From positions 1-44,680 of the forward strand of contig PHAD01000004.1 in NCBI GenBank assembly GCA_002841595.1: 44,680 bases of DNA. The letters run 5' to 3'. The notes under the pieces were generated by a model. The model was given only the letters and a program-made list of their open reading frames with translations. It was not told the origin of the DNA and did not search any database. Positions 8,785-15,696 of this stretch are shown here, piece after piece. How positions within the stretch are numbered: the first letter of the stretch is position 1; each line of letters opens with the position of its first letter. Origin of the DNA: Firmicutes bacterium HGW-Firmicutes-12 (GTDB lineage: Bacteria; Bacillota; Peptococcia; DRI-13; PHAD01). A program made the position numbers and the translations under genes.

Positions 8785-9441
8785 TTAACCCTTAATTATC
8801 ATATTTACAAAAATTCCGGGAGTAATGATCTCATCAGGGTCCAGACTCCCCTCTTCCACGATTTCCTCTGCTTCTACAATAACTAGCTTGGCAGCCATAG
8901 CTATGAGGGGATTAAAATTCCGGGCTGAATATCGGTAAACCAGGTTCCCACCAGTGTCAGCCTTAGCTGCTTTAATTAACGCTATGTCAGCGAAAAGAGG
9001 TTTTTCTAGAAGAAATGTTTTACCATCATACGTAAACTTTTCTTTACCTTCTTCAACAATTGTCCCAACACCTGTCGGTGTTAAAACACCACCCAGTCCT
9101 GCACCTGCACAACGTATTCTTTCGGCTAAAGTACCCTGTGGAACCAGTTCAACTTCTAATTCCCCTGCATTCATCTGCTTCCCAGTTTCCTGGTTTGTAC
9201 CTATATGAGAAACAATCGCCTTCTTGAGTTGCTTGTTCACAACAAGCTTACCAGTCCCTTTTCCAACGAAGCCCGTATCGTTTGTGATAACCGTTAAATC
9301 TTTTATTTGTTTTTCTACCATAATATCAACCAAGACCTCCGGTGTTCCTACCGCCAAAAACCCACCTATCATAATGATCTGACCATCACAGAATTTATCA
9401 TAAACATCTTCTCTTTTGACAACTTTAGTCATGATGAACAT
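8785..9441 (-). CDS. atoD: Acetoacetate/butyrate CoA transferase, alpha subunit
   Basis: A 218-residue family I CoA transferase alpha subunit. Hallmarks are MIGGFLAVGTPEVLVDI near the N-terminus, VITNDTGFVGKG, GAGLGGVLTPTGVGT around residue 115 and YRYSARNFNPLIAMAAKLVIVEAEEIV near the C-terminus. It pairs with AtoA immediately downstream. Two starts are possible: ATG at 9441 lies very close to AAGGAGG, and ATG at 9432 lies rather far from it. The difference is only three residues. Confidence 0.92.
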   Translation of the reverse strand: MFIMTKVVKREDVYDKFCDGQIIMIGGFLAVGTPEVLVDIMVEKQIKDLTVITNDTGFVGKGTGKLVVNKQLKKAIVSHIGTNQETGKQMNAGELEVELVPQGTLAERIRCAGAGLGGVLTPTGVGTIVEEGKEKFTYDGKTFLLEKPLFADIALIKAAKADTGGNLVYRYSARNFNPLIAMAAKLVIVEAEEIVEEGSLDPDEIITPGIFVNMIIKG

Positions 9442-9526
9442 ATTCCTCCTTATCTTCTAAAGATACTTCCGCCTAGCTTCGACACTTAACCATAACTCGA
9501 TTTACCTCAATTTATCGGTCTTAGAT

Positions 9527-10828
9527 CTACCAAATCTCATATTTAAAAGCTGTTTCCCTGATTTCTTTACGAAAATCAGGATGGGCTACGGCAATGAGAT
9601 TCTCTACCCGTTCCTTTATTGTTCTGGCCTTCATCGGCGCGATACCATATTCCGTAATGATATAGTCAACATTGTTGCGAGATAGGGTCACCACTGCTCC
9701 AGGCGAAAGCCAGGGCTGGATGGTAGAAACAGTTCCATCTTTTGCCGTAGAATAAAGAGCGATAATTGATCTCCCATTCTTCGCATGTATCGCGCCTACC
9801 GCGGTATCTGTCTGCCCTCCGGTTCCGCTGTATTGTCTGGTTCCAATCGACTCGGAACAAACCTGACCTGTCAAGTCTACCTGTAGGGCAGTATTAATCG
9901 ATACCATATTGTCATTTTGTGCTATCACATAGGGGTCATTTACGTAGGGTCCCCGGAAAAGGACAACGGAAGGGTTAAAATCCATAAATTCATATAGTTT
10001 TTGAGAACCTAGAGCAAACGTCCCGACCATTTTGCCTTTATGCAGGGTCTTTTTCTTTCCGGTTATTACACCTCCTTCTGCCAAGTCTGCCATACTGCTG
10101 GTAATCATTTCGGTATGTACACCTAAGTCCTTTTTATCCGTGAATGCCTGTGCGGCTGCATTAGGTATTGCTCCGATACCTAGTTGAAAGGTATCACCAT
10201 CATTGACTAGACTGGCAACATACCCACCTATAGTCTTGTCTATCTCACTTACTGGGAATGAAGATAGAGTCGGAATAGGTCTATCGATTTCTACCACATA
10301 GTCAATAGAATCAATATGGATTTCTGTATCCCCCCCGACATCAGGTAAATTAGGATTAATCTCCATGATTACCAGATCCGCAGTTTCAATAAATTCTTTC
10401 TCATAAAGAACACTAAGAGCTACTTTCACATAACCATGCCTATCCATAGGTGACGCCGTCCCTATAAATACTCTGGGGTAGTTAATTTGAAGCTTTCTTA
10501 CCATACCATTATGTAAATGAACAGGCTGATAGCTTACGGTCCCCAACGTGTGTGCAATTCTTGTACCGGCACTGTAAAACCAGCTATTCGTGATAAAACG
10601 GCCTTTCATTTCCGGATTACTAAAAAAAGGGTAATTCCCCATCCCTAAGGAATACCAGATTGTTACATCCTCTATCCGGTCTTTGATGGTATGTAGCTTA
10701 CTCATGATAGCCATAGGCTCCAAGCCGCAGAAACCAGATACTATCTCATCACCTGATTGAATTAGGTTTAAAGCCTCTTCAATACTTATTTTTTTGTTAT
10801 CGTATATTTCTTGTATCCTGTTCGTCAC
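9527..10828 (-). CDS. Acetyl-CoA hydrolase/transferase family CoA transferase (4-hydroxybutyrate CoA-transferase-like)
   Basis: A 433-residue family I-type CoA transferase of the acetyl-CoA hydrolase/4-hydroxybutyrate CoA-transferase (Cat2/AbfT) group. The presumed catalytic glutamate is in VCSESIGTRQYSGTGGQ (about residue 330). FQLGIGAIPNA, the HTEMITSSM segment and the C-terminal EYGIAPMKARTIKER block are family hallmarks. It sits between the beta-keto acid cleavage enzyme and AtoDA. An attractive role is to move CoA from the cleavage product (betainyl-CoA if carnitine is the substrate) to acetate, giving free betaine plus acetyl-CoA and replacing the thioesterase used by aerobic carnitine degraders. 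That role is inferred; family membership is clear. Confidence 0.88.
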   Translation of the reverse strand: MTNRIQEIYDNKKISIEEALNLIQSGDEIVSGFCGLEPMAIMSKLHTIKDRIEDVTIWYSLGMGNYPFFSNPEMKGRFITNSWFYSAGTRIAHTLGTVSYQPVHLHNGMVRKLQINYPRVFIGTASPMDRHGYVKVALSVLYEKEFIETADLVIMEINPNLPDVGGDTEIHIDSIDYVVEIDRPIPTLSSFPVSEIDKTIGGYVASLVNDGDTFQLGIGAIPNAAAQAFTDKKDLGVHTEMITSSMADLAEGGVITGKKKTLHKGKMVGTFALGSQKLYEFMDFNPSVVLFRGPYVNDPYVIAQNDNMVSINTALQVDLTGQVCSESIGTRQYSGTGGQTDTAVGAIHAKNGRSIIALYSTAKDGTVSTIQPWLSPGAVVTLSRNNVDYIITEYGIAPMKARTIKERVENLIAVAHPDFRKEIRETAFKYEIW

Positions 10829-10869
10829 TCATTAGTCCTCCTAAGCATTAAGTAATATCTTTTGGAAGA

Positions 10870-10896
10870 GCGCAGGACAAATATTTCGTCCTGCGC
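10870..10896 (-). other. Strong intergenic hairpin between the BKACE gene and the CoA transferase gene
   Basis: Perfect 9-base arms GCGCAGGAC and GTCCTGCGC are separated by a 9-base loop. There is no T-run on the minus strand, and the next operon gene starts 42 bases on. The feature therefore looks like an mRNA processing or stability element rather than a terminator. Confidence 0.6.
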
Positions 10897-10917
10897 CCGT
10901 TATTTATAAATTTGCGA

Positions 10918-11844
10918 CTATTTCATGGGTATTCCTAGCATTTCTCTGGCTTCATTAGGTGTTGCCGGCTCAAAGTCAAGTTCGCTCATTATTCGAGCCA
11001 TTTTCTCTACCAATTCTCCATTGTTTTTAGCGAAAACACCTTTTTTCAGGTAGAGGTTATCTTCCATTCCTACACGCACATGGCCACCTAATAACAAAGC
11101 CATTGTAGCGCTAGGGTACTCTGCCTTACCGGCCCCAATTACCGACCAGTTATATTTACCGGCTCCAAAAAGCCTATCTGCAGTAGTATGTAAATTCATG
11201 ATGTCATAAGGGGTTGAGTTTATCCCGCCGAGAATACCGGTCACAAACTGGAGGTAAATAGGGGGTTTTACAATTCCCTTACTTAACATATAAGCTATGT
11301 TATAAAGGTGTCCCGTATCATATACTTCCAATTCTGGCTTCGTCCCATTTTCATCCATAATCTTACATACCGTTTCCATTGCGCCAAATGTATTTTCGAA
11401 AATGAAGTTCTTGGTCATATCCAGCATTTGTGGTTCCCAATTATATTTAAATTCTTTTATCTTTTCCTTTGCCGGGAAAAGTCCCCAGTTGATGGATCCT
11501 GCATTCATTGAAGCCAGCTCCGGTTTGAAAGCCGGTATTACCGCTGCCCTTTGTTCAACCGTCATTCCAGCGCCGCCACCTGTTGTTATACAGATAATCA
11601 CATCTTTGTTCTTAGCCCGAATTTTATCTACTATCTCTCTATATAGATTAAGATCCGGAGATGGCAATCCATTCTCTGGGTTGCGAGCATGAATATGTAC
11701 AGAAGCAGCTCCTGCATTGGCAGCATCTATTGCATTTTGTGCAATCTCATCAGGGGTTATCGGTAAATGCGGGGACATGCTGGGCACGTGAATGGACCCA
11801 GTAATTGCACAGTTAATTATTCTTTTATAGTTTGGAACAGCCAT
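10918..11844 (-). CDS. Beta-keto acid cleavage enzyme (BKACE / DUF849), putative 3-dehydrocarnitine cleavage
   Basis: A 308-residue BKACE-family TIM-barrel enzyme. Family members use a zinc ion to react a beta-keto acid with acetyl-CoA, giving acetoacetate and a new acyl-CoA. Visible hallmarks are the zinc-binding HIHARNP (His50 and His52), the ICITTGGGAGMT strand, ELEVYDTGHLYN, and GGHVRVGMEDNLYL with the conserved Glu and Arg. The start follows GGAAGGGAG. The founding member cleaves 3-keto-5-aminohexanoate in lysine fermentation, but no other lysine-pathway genes are here. The adjacent carnitine-dehydrogenase-like gene and glycine betaine/carnitine importer favour 3-dehydrocarnitine. The segment SMNAGSINWGLFP differs from what I recall of the Pseudomonas CdhC protein, so it may belong to another BKACE subgroup. 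The substrate is inferred. Confidence 0.9.
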   Translation of the reverse strand: MAVPNYKRIINCAITGSIHVPSMSPHLPITPDEIAQNAIDAANAGAASVHIHARNPENGLPSPDLNLYREIVDKIRAKNKDVIICITTGGGAGMTVEQRAAVIPAFKPELASMNAGSINWGLFPAKEKIKEFKYNWEPQMLDMTKNFIFENTFGAMETVCKIMDENGTKPELEVYDTGHLYNIAYMLSKGIVKPPIYLQFVTGILGGINSTPYDIMNLHTTADRLFGAGKYNWSVIGAGKAEYPSATMALLLGGHVRVGMEDNLYLKKGVFAKNNGELVEKMARIMSELDFEPATPNEAREMLGIPMK

Positions 11845-11885
11845 ACATTACTCCCTTCCTTTCTTGAATTTTCTGTAAAAAGCAT

Positions 11886-12908
11886 CTACTCTTCAGGTAT
11901 TTCTGGAATATTAAACATCTTCAGATTGTCAAAAGAGTATGTATATTTTCCAGCCTCAATACCCTTAACAATTTCAACAACCTTATCACTTATTGGAGTT
12001 GGAATATTAAGCTTTTTGCCCCACTCTGAAACCACACCGTCAATAGCATCTATCTCCGACTTCTTACCTTTCTCCAAATCCTGCAACATACTGGCTTTTA
12101 ACTTGCGATGGGGACCAAAAATGGCATGATACATTGGAAACTTTGCTGCCCTTTCTTTCTTAGTTCTAAAGCCAAGTAACGTAAGATCATGGCCTTGCAA
12201 TGGCTCCATTACGATCCCTCTTGCTTTGGCAATCAGGATAGCTTCGTTTCCGATATGGGCAGCACAAGTAAGGGCCTTCTCATTGTCAAGTACTTCACCA
12301 AAAGTACACCCTAAAGCAGCCGACATCCCGCTCATTGTTGAATTAACTAGTAATTTTGTCCAGCGAATTCCCACCAGATTCGGAACTATTATTGTCTCGC
12401 CAATCAAATCAAGTATTTCTTTTACTTGTATAGTTCTCTCTCTAGTAGTGCCATCAAGTTCACCTAAGTCATAAGTCATATTTTTAACTTCTGAGGTAAG
12501 CATGGATACTCCAGGGCCAATCCAGGTAGCACCCCAACCAACGGTACCGCCTAAGGTTCGTTCTTTTCCAACCACTTCAGCCACCGCATCTTCGGGTACC
12601 CCATTCTGAAGTGTACAAACAACACTATCCGCGCCTAGGTGCCCCAAGAGCTGTTTTAAAGCAACTTCATTATAGGTCTGCTTGACCATGTATAAAACTA
12701 TGTCATAAATACCATCCATCTCTTCAGGGGTAATCGCCTTGACAGGCACATTCAAATCCATGGTGCCTGTAATTGTCGCTCCATTTTTATTAAGCGCTTC
12801 AACATTTTCCTTGTTGGCATCAATTAATATAACATCTCTACCACTTTTTGTGATAATGGCTCCAGCAATAGTTCCTAGTGATCCTACCCCCATAATGGCA
12901 ATTCTCAT
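11886..12908 (-). CDS. Ketopantoate reductase (PanE/ApbA) family dehydrogenase
   Basis: A 340-residue NAD(P)-dependent oxidoreductase of the ApbA/PanE family. The N-terminal dinucleotide motif is MGVGSLGTIAGA. TLQNGVPE and the conserved lysine in VGIRWTKLLVNSTMSG (about residue 190) belong to the catalytic domain. The C-terminal helical domain has KASMLQDLEKGKKSEIDAI, the family's substrate-binding signature. The ATG at 12908 follows AAAGGAGGTTTATCA and is preferred to the longer frame opening at 12941. Its position inside a beta-keto acid operon suggests a 2- or 3-hydroxy acid dehydrogenase role (a second entry point or stereoisomer) rather than pantothenate synthesis, since no pan genes are nearby. 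Confidence 0.85.
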   Translation of the reverse strand: MRIAIMGVGSLGTIAGAIITKSGRDVILIDANKENVEALNKNGATITGTMDLNVPVKAITPEEMDGIYDIVLYMVKQTYNEVALKQLLGHLGADSVVCTLQNGVPEDAVAEVVGKERTLGGTVGWGATWIGPGVSMLTSEVKNMTYDLGELDGTTRERTIQVKEILDLIGETIIVPNLVGIRWTKLLVNSTMSGMSAALGCTFGEVLDNEKALTCAAHIGNEAILIAKARGIVMEPLQGHDLTLLGFRTKKERAAKFPMYHAIFGPHRKLKASMLQDLEKGKKSEIDAIDGVVSEWGKKLNIPTPISDKVVEIVKGIEAGKYTYSFDNLKMFNIPEIPEE

Positions 12909-12942
12909 TGATAAACCTCCTTTTATCTCCGGTTTCCACAAG

Positions 12943-12971
12943 AATCCCTCTTCAACATAGTAAGAGGGATT
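12943..12971 (-). other. Intergenic hairpin between the GntP permease and the ketopantoate-reductase-like gene
   Basis: Perfect 10-base arms AATCCCTCTT and AAGAGGGATT are separated by a 9-base loop, located 35 bases before the downstream start. No run of T follows on the minus strand. This is the third such strong hairpin seen between the leftward metabolic genes. Confidence 0.55.
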
Positions 12972-13043
12972 GTGTCAATCCTCGAAATAAGTCTCGCTAC
13001 ATTCTGATGGATATATAAAAACTCCATCTGAACTAGTCTCGCT

Positions 13044-14354
13044 TTATTTAACACCCATCATAGCCAAGATTACACATACAATAACAGCAACGATAGGAAT
13101 TAAAACACTAGTGATAAAGATACCTTTGTAGGCCTGCTTATGGGTAAGTCCCATTACCATCAAAACAGTGATAATTCCACCACAATGAGGAAGGGTATCT
13201 AGTCCACCGGAAGCAATAGCAGATATTCTATGAAGCACTTCTGGGTTAACTCCCAAGTTTAGATATTCAGGGCCCATAGTTTTTAGGAAAATACTTAAAC
13301 CGCCGCTCGAAGATCCGGTAATTCCAGCTACAATATTCGTCGCAAAAACAGCCGAAATAATCGGATCGAAGCTAAGCCCCAGGGCAAAGTTAACAAAGCT
13401 TTGAAAAGCCGGCACTTTCTGTACAACAAATCCGAAACCCACTATCGCCGAAGTATTAATTAAAGGCATTATCCCAATAGAAATACCTTCGGTCAGTACC
13501 TTCACCGGATTCTGAATTTTTTTCATATTAGACAAATAGCAAACCAAGGTAGCAACCGACATTGCTACAGCTACGCTGGCCAATGGGTCCATTTTTCCTT
13601 TTAAAACAACAATAATCCCAATAACTAATACGATCGGAAGTAAAGCAATTCTCCAATCAGGTAGATCGGCACGATCTGCGGCAGCAAGCTCCAAACCAGT
13701 ACCCGTCACGCCTAATTCGTATGATTCATTATTGTCAGCAGCTAATCTCGCCTCTCGATTCAAATAGAACAAGCATAAGAAAAACATAACTAAAGATGCA
13801 ATAATACCTAAAACAGGAGCTGCCATTGGCGTTGTTCCCAATATCTGAGCAGGAATTATATTTTGTATTTGTGGTGTTCCAGGTAAAGCAGTCATGGTAA
13901 ATGTACCAGCTCCTGCCACCACCGAGGCACACAAAATGCGCTTGGGTACATTGGCTTGTTTGAAAAGCACCATACCTATAGGGTATACGGTAAATATAAC
14001 TACGAAGAGACTTACTCCACCGTAAGTAAGAACTACAGTAGCTAAAAGCATTATTAGGATAACTCTTTTTGTTCCAAGCCAGTCAATTAGCTTATATGAT
14101 ATAGAACTGGCTGAACCTGTATCGCCCATAACCTTTCCGAAGAGTGATCCTAGAATAAATAATAGGAAATACGTTCCGGCGAAATATTTGAAACCATCGC
14201 CGTAGTTTGTAGCTAATCCATTCCAAAGTCCTCCACCGTTGGTAATGAGTACTATTAATGCACAAATAAGTGAAGCTGGTATTATACCCCAACCTCTATA
14301 GGCCAGGTACATTACAAGAGCAAGAGCGATTAATACACCAATAACACCTAACAT
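13044..14354 (-). CDS. GntP-family carboxylate permease
   Basis: A 436-residue integral membrane protein, hydrophobic throughout with about 12-14 predicted helices. It has GntP-type features: ALPGTPQIQNIIPAQ in the middle and SSSGGLSIFLKTM plus SGGLDTLPHCGGIIT near the C-terminus. The family moves gluconate, 3-hydroxybutyrate and related hydroxy acids with protons. The start follows GGAGGTGTATTT. It is the second gene of the sigma-54 operon, directly after the carnitine-dehydrogenase-like gene. It may import a hydroxy acid substrate or export an acid product such as acetoacetate or 3-hydroxybutyrate. The substrate cannot be read from sequence. Confidence 0.88.
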   Translation of the reverse strand: MLGVIGVLIALALVMYLAYRGWGIIPASLICALIVLITNGGGLWNGLATNYGDGFKYFAGTYFLLFILGSLFGKVMGDTGSASSISYKLIDWLGTKRVILIMLLATVVLTYGGVSLFVVIFTVYPIGMVLFKQANVPKRILCASVVAGAGTFTMTALPGTPQIQNIIPAQILGTTPMAAPVLGIIASLVMFFLCLFYLNREARLAADNNESYELGVTGTGLELAAADRADLPDWRIALLPIVLVIGIIVVLKGKMDPLASVAVAMSVATLVCYLSNMKKIQNPVKVLTEGISIGIMPLINTSAIVGFGFVVQKVPAFQSFVNFALGLSFDPIISAVFATNIVAGITGSSSGGLSIFLKTMGPEYLNLGVNPEVLHRISAIASGGLDTLPHCGGIITVLMVMGLTHKQAYKGIFITSVLIPIVAVIVCVILAMMGVK

Positions 14355-14479
14355 AAATACACCTCCATAAATTTTTCATCATAATTTGACCCTTTAAGCT
14401 CTCTTCAACCCTCCTTTCCTCTCATAATATTTAAAGCTTCATAGCACAATGCGTATTGTAGATGGGTCAGCAAGCTAAA

Positions 14480-15445
14480 TCAGAATTTTTTATGCAGCTT
14501 AAGTAGTTCAACCAACATATCATCTCGCCAAGCTGCAATCTCAGCAGTGGTCTGGCCGAATTGGGATGGGCGATTAGCCATCTCCTGATTAACACCTTCC
14601 TGGGACTGCACAATCCAGTTTTCGGGCCACTTTTTCCAGTCGGCCATGTCAGCCCACCAATTCTCAACAGAAGGCCCAACATGAGTTAATAGACCACTGA
14701 TGCCGTGCGCACCACCTCCCAATTGGAAAATCAGGTTAGGTCCCATTATCCCGAAACGTAGACCAGGTCCAAAACAGGCAGCCTTATCCACATCTTCAAT
14801 ACTACAAACTCCCCTGTTTACAAGGTCAACCGCTTCGCGGTATAAAGCAACCTGAAGTCTGTTAGCAATAAATCCGAGAGCTTCTTTCTGCAAGATAACC
14901 GGCTCTTTACCCAGAGTTCTGAAAAATTCATAAGCCTTACGTATAGATGTTTCGCTTGTTTTCTCACCTTTACTAATTTCAACCAAGGGAATTAAAAAAG
15001 GTGGATTATAGGGATGAGCGCCCAAACATCTCTGAGGATATTGAGCAAACTTGGCAATCTCACTGATTAATAGACCGGAAGTACTGCTGGCTATGATAGT
15101 CGAGGGTTGTGCATACTTTTCTATCTCTGCTAACAGTGCCTGTTTAACCTCATAGTTTTCTGGAGCGGACTCCTGAATAAACCAAACATCGCTAACCGCC
15201 TCTTGGATACTTGTTGTATACGATGTAGAATTAACCGCCTGCTCAAACTGTCTGGTGTCCAAAATACCTTTTTTCACAAAGAATTCTAGGTTCTGGTTAA
15301 TTCTTACACGGGCATTTTCTAGAAACTCTTCTTTTACATCATATATAACTACCGAATACCCTTTAATTAAAAAGCTCGTGGCCCAACCGGACCCGATAAG
15401 ACCTGAACCAACACAAGCTATCTTCTTGATATCAGTTGCATCCAT
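14480..15445 (-). CDS. L-carnitine dehydrogenase-like 3-hydroxyacyl-CoA dehydrogenase family enzyme
   Basis: A 321-residue NAD-dependent dehydrogenase, the same length I recall for L-carnitine 3-dehydrogenases. The Rossmann motif GSGLIGSG spans residues 13-20. FIQESAPENYEVKQ, ASSTSGLL and GAHPYNPPFLIPLVEISKGE hold the catalytic Ser/His region, and EALGFIANRLQVALYREA the Asn/dimer region. FGPGLRFGIMGPNLIFQLGGG resembles the FGAGLRW...GG block of carnitine dehydrogenases. Family members oxidise free beta-hydroxy acids (carnitine, L-gulonate) or acyl-CoAs. The BKACE gene, CoA transferases and betaine/carnitine importer nearby favour carnitine to 3-dehydrocarnitine. It is the first gene after the sigma-54 promoter at 15498-15513, with a good AGGAGGGATCG ribosome binding site. 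Confidence 0.78.
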   Translation of the reverse strand: MDATDIKKIACVGSGLIGSGWATSFLIKGYSVVIYDVKEEFLENARVRINQNLEFFVKKGILDTRQFEQAVNSTSYTTSIQEAVSDVWFIQESAPENYEVKQALLAEIEKYAQPSTIIASSTSGLLISEIAKFAQYPQRCLGAHPYNPPFLIPLVEISKGEKTSETSIRKAYEFFRTLGKEPVILQKEALGFIANRLQVALYREAVDLVNRGVCSIEDVDKAACFGPGLRFGIMGPNLIFQLGGGAHGISGLLTHVGPSVENWWADMADWKKWPENWIVQSQEGVNQEMANRPSQFGQTTAEIAAWRDDMLVELLKLHKKF

Positions 15446-15497
15446 AGTCGATCCCTCCTAAATCACTTTATCCATAATCACCTTTACCATTTAAAGG

Positions 15498-15513
15498 TGC
15501 AATAAATATGCCA
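15498..15513 (-). promoter_or_regulatory. Sigma-54 (-24/-12) promoter of the ten-gene beta-hydroxy acid operon
   Basis: The minus strand reads TGGCAT-ATTTA-TTGCA. This matches the RpoN consensus with one deviation (T for C at the end of the -24 box) and exact spacing between GG and GC. It lies 53 bases upstream of the carnitine-dehydrogenase-like start. The gene for an RpoN activator is immediately upstream on the same strand. Confidence 0.85.
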
Positions 15514-15539
15514 ACCCACAAAGTTAATATATTGGGCTT

Positions 15540-15647
15540 ATAGATTTTGTAAGCAGCGATTTTTCTCATTTTTGTAAGATAAATAAGCTTTATGTTATTA
15601 GTTTTTATCATTTTTGATTTATAAAATTTGAATTGTGATAAACACAA
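15540..15647 (-). promoter_or_regulatory. Candidate upstream activator sites for the sigma-54 operon
   Basis: This AT-rich stretch contains a dispersed inverted repeat, GTTTTTATCA (15601-15610) and TGATAAACAC (15636-15645). It also has two direct copies of TTTTGTAAG about 24 bases apart (15546-15578). The second copy follows TTTTTCTCA, matching one arm of the palindrome at 17255-17286. The distance of 30-130 bases upstream of the -24 box fits enhancer sites for an RpoN activator. No binding site is proven. Confidence 0.4.
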
Positions 15648-15686
15648 AAAAAGCCTCTAAACGTATAGACGTCTAAAGACTTTTTT
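15646..15686 (-). terminator. Intrinsic terminator of the sigma-54 activator gene
   Basis: On the minus strand a 17-pair stem (three G-U pairs) runs from AAAAAAGTCTTTAGACG to its partner ending in GGCTTTTTTT. The loop is 6 bases and the T-run is clear. It starts 11 bases after the activator stop codon and separates it from the operon promoter. Confidence 0.85.
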
Positions 15687-15696
15687 ATAGCTACCT

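Noticed and set aside
10918-11844. Lysine fermentation (kce) operon
   Set aside because: No lysine aminomutases, 3,5-diaminohexanoate dehydrogenase or 3-aminobutyryl-CoA ammonia lyase are present. The neighbours fit carnitine better.
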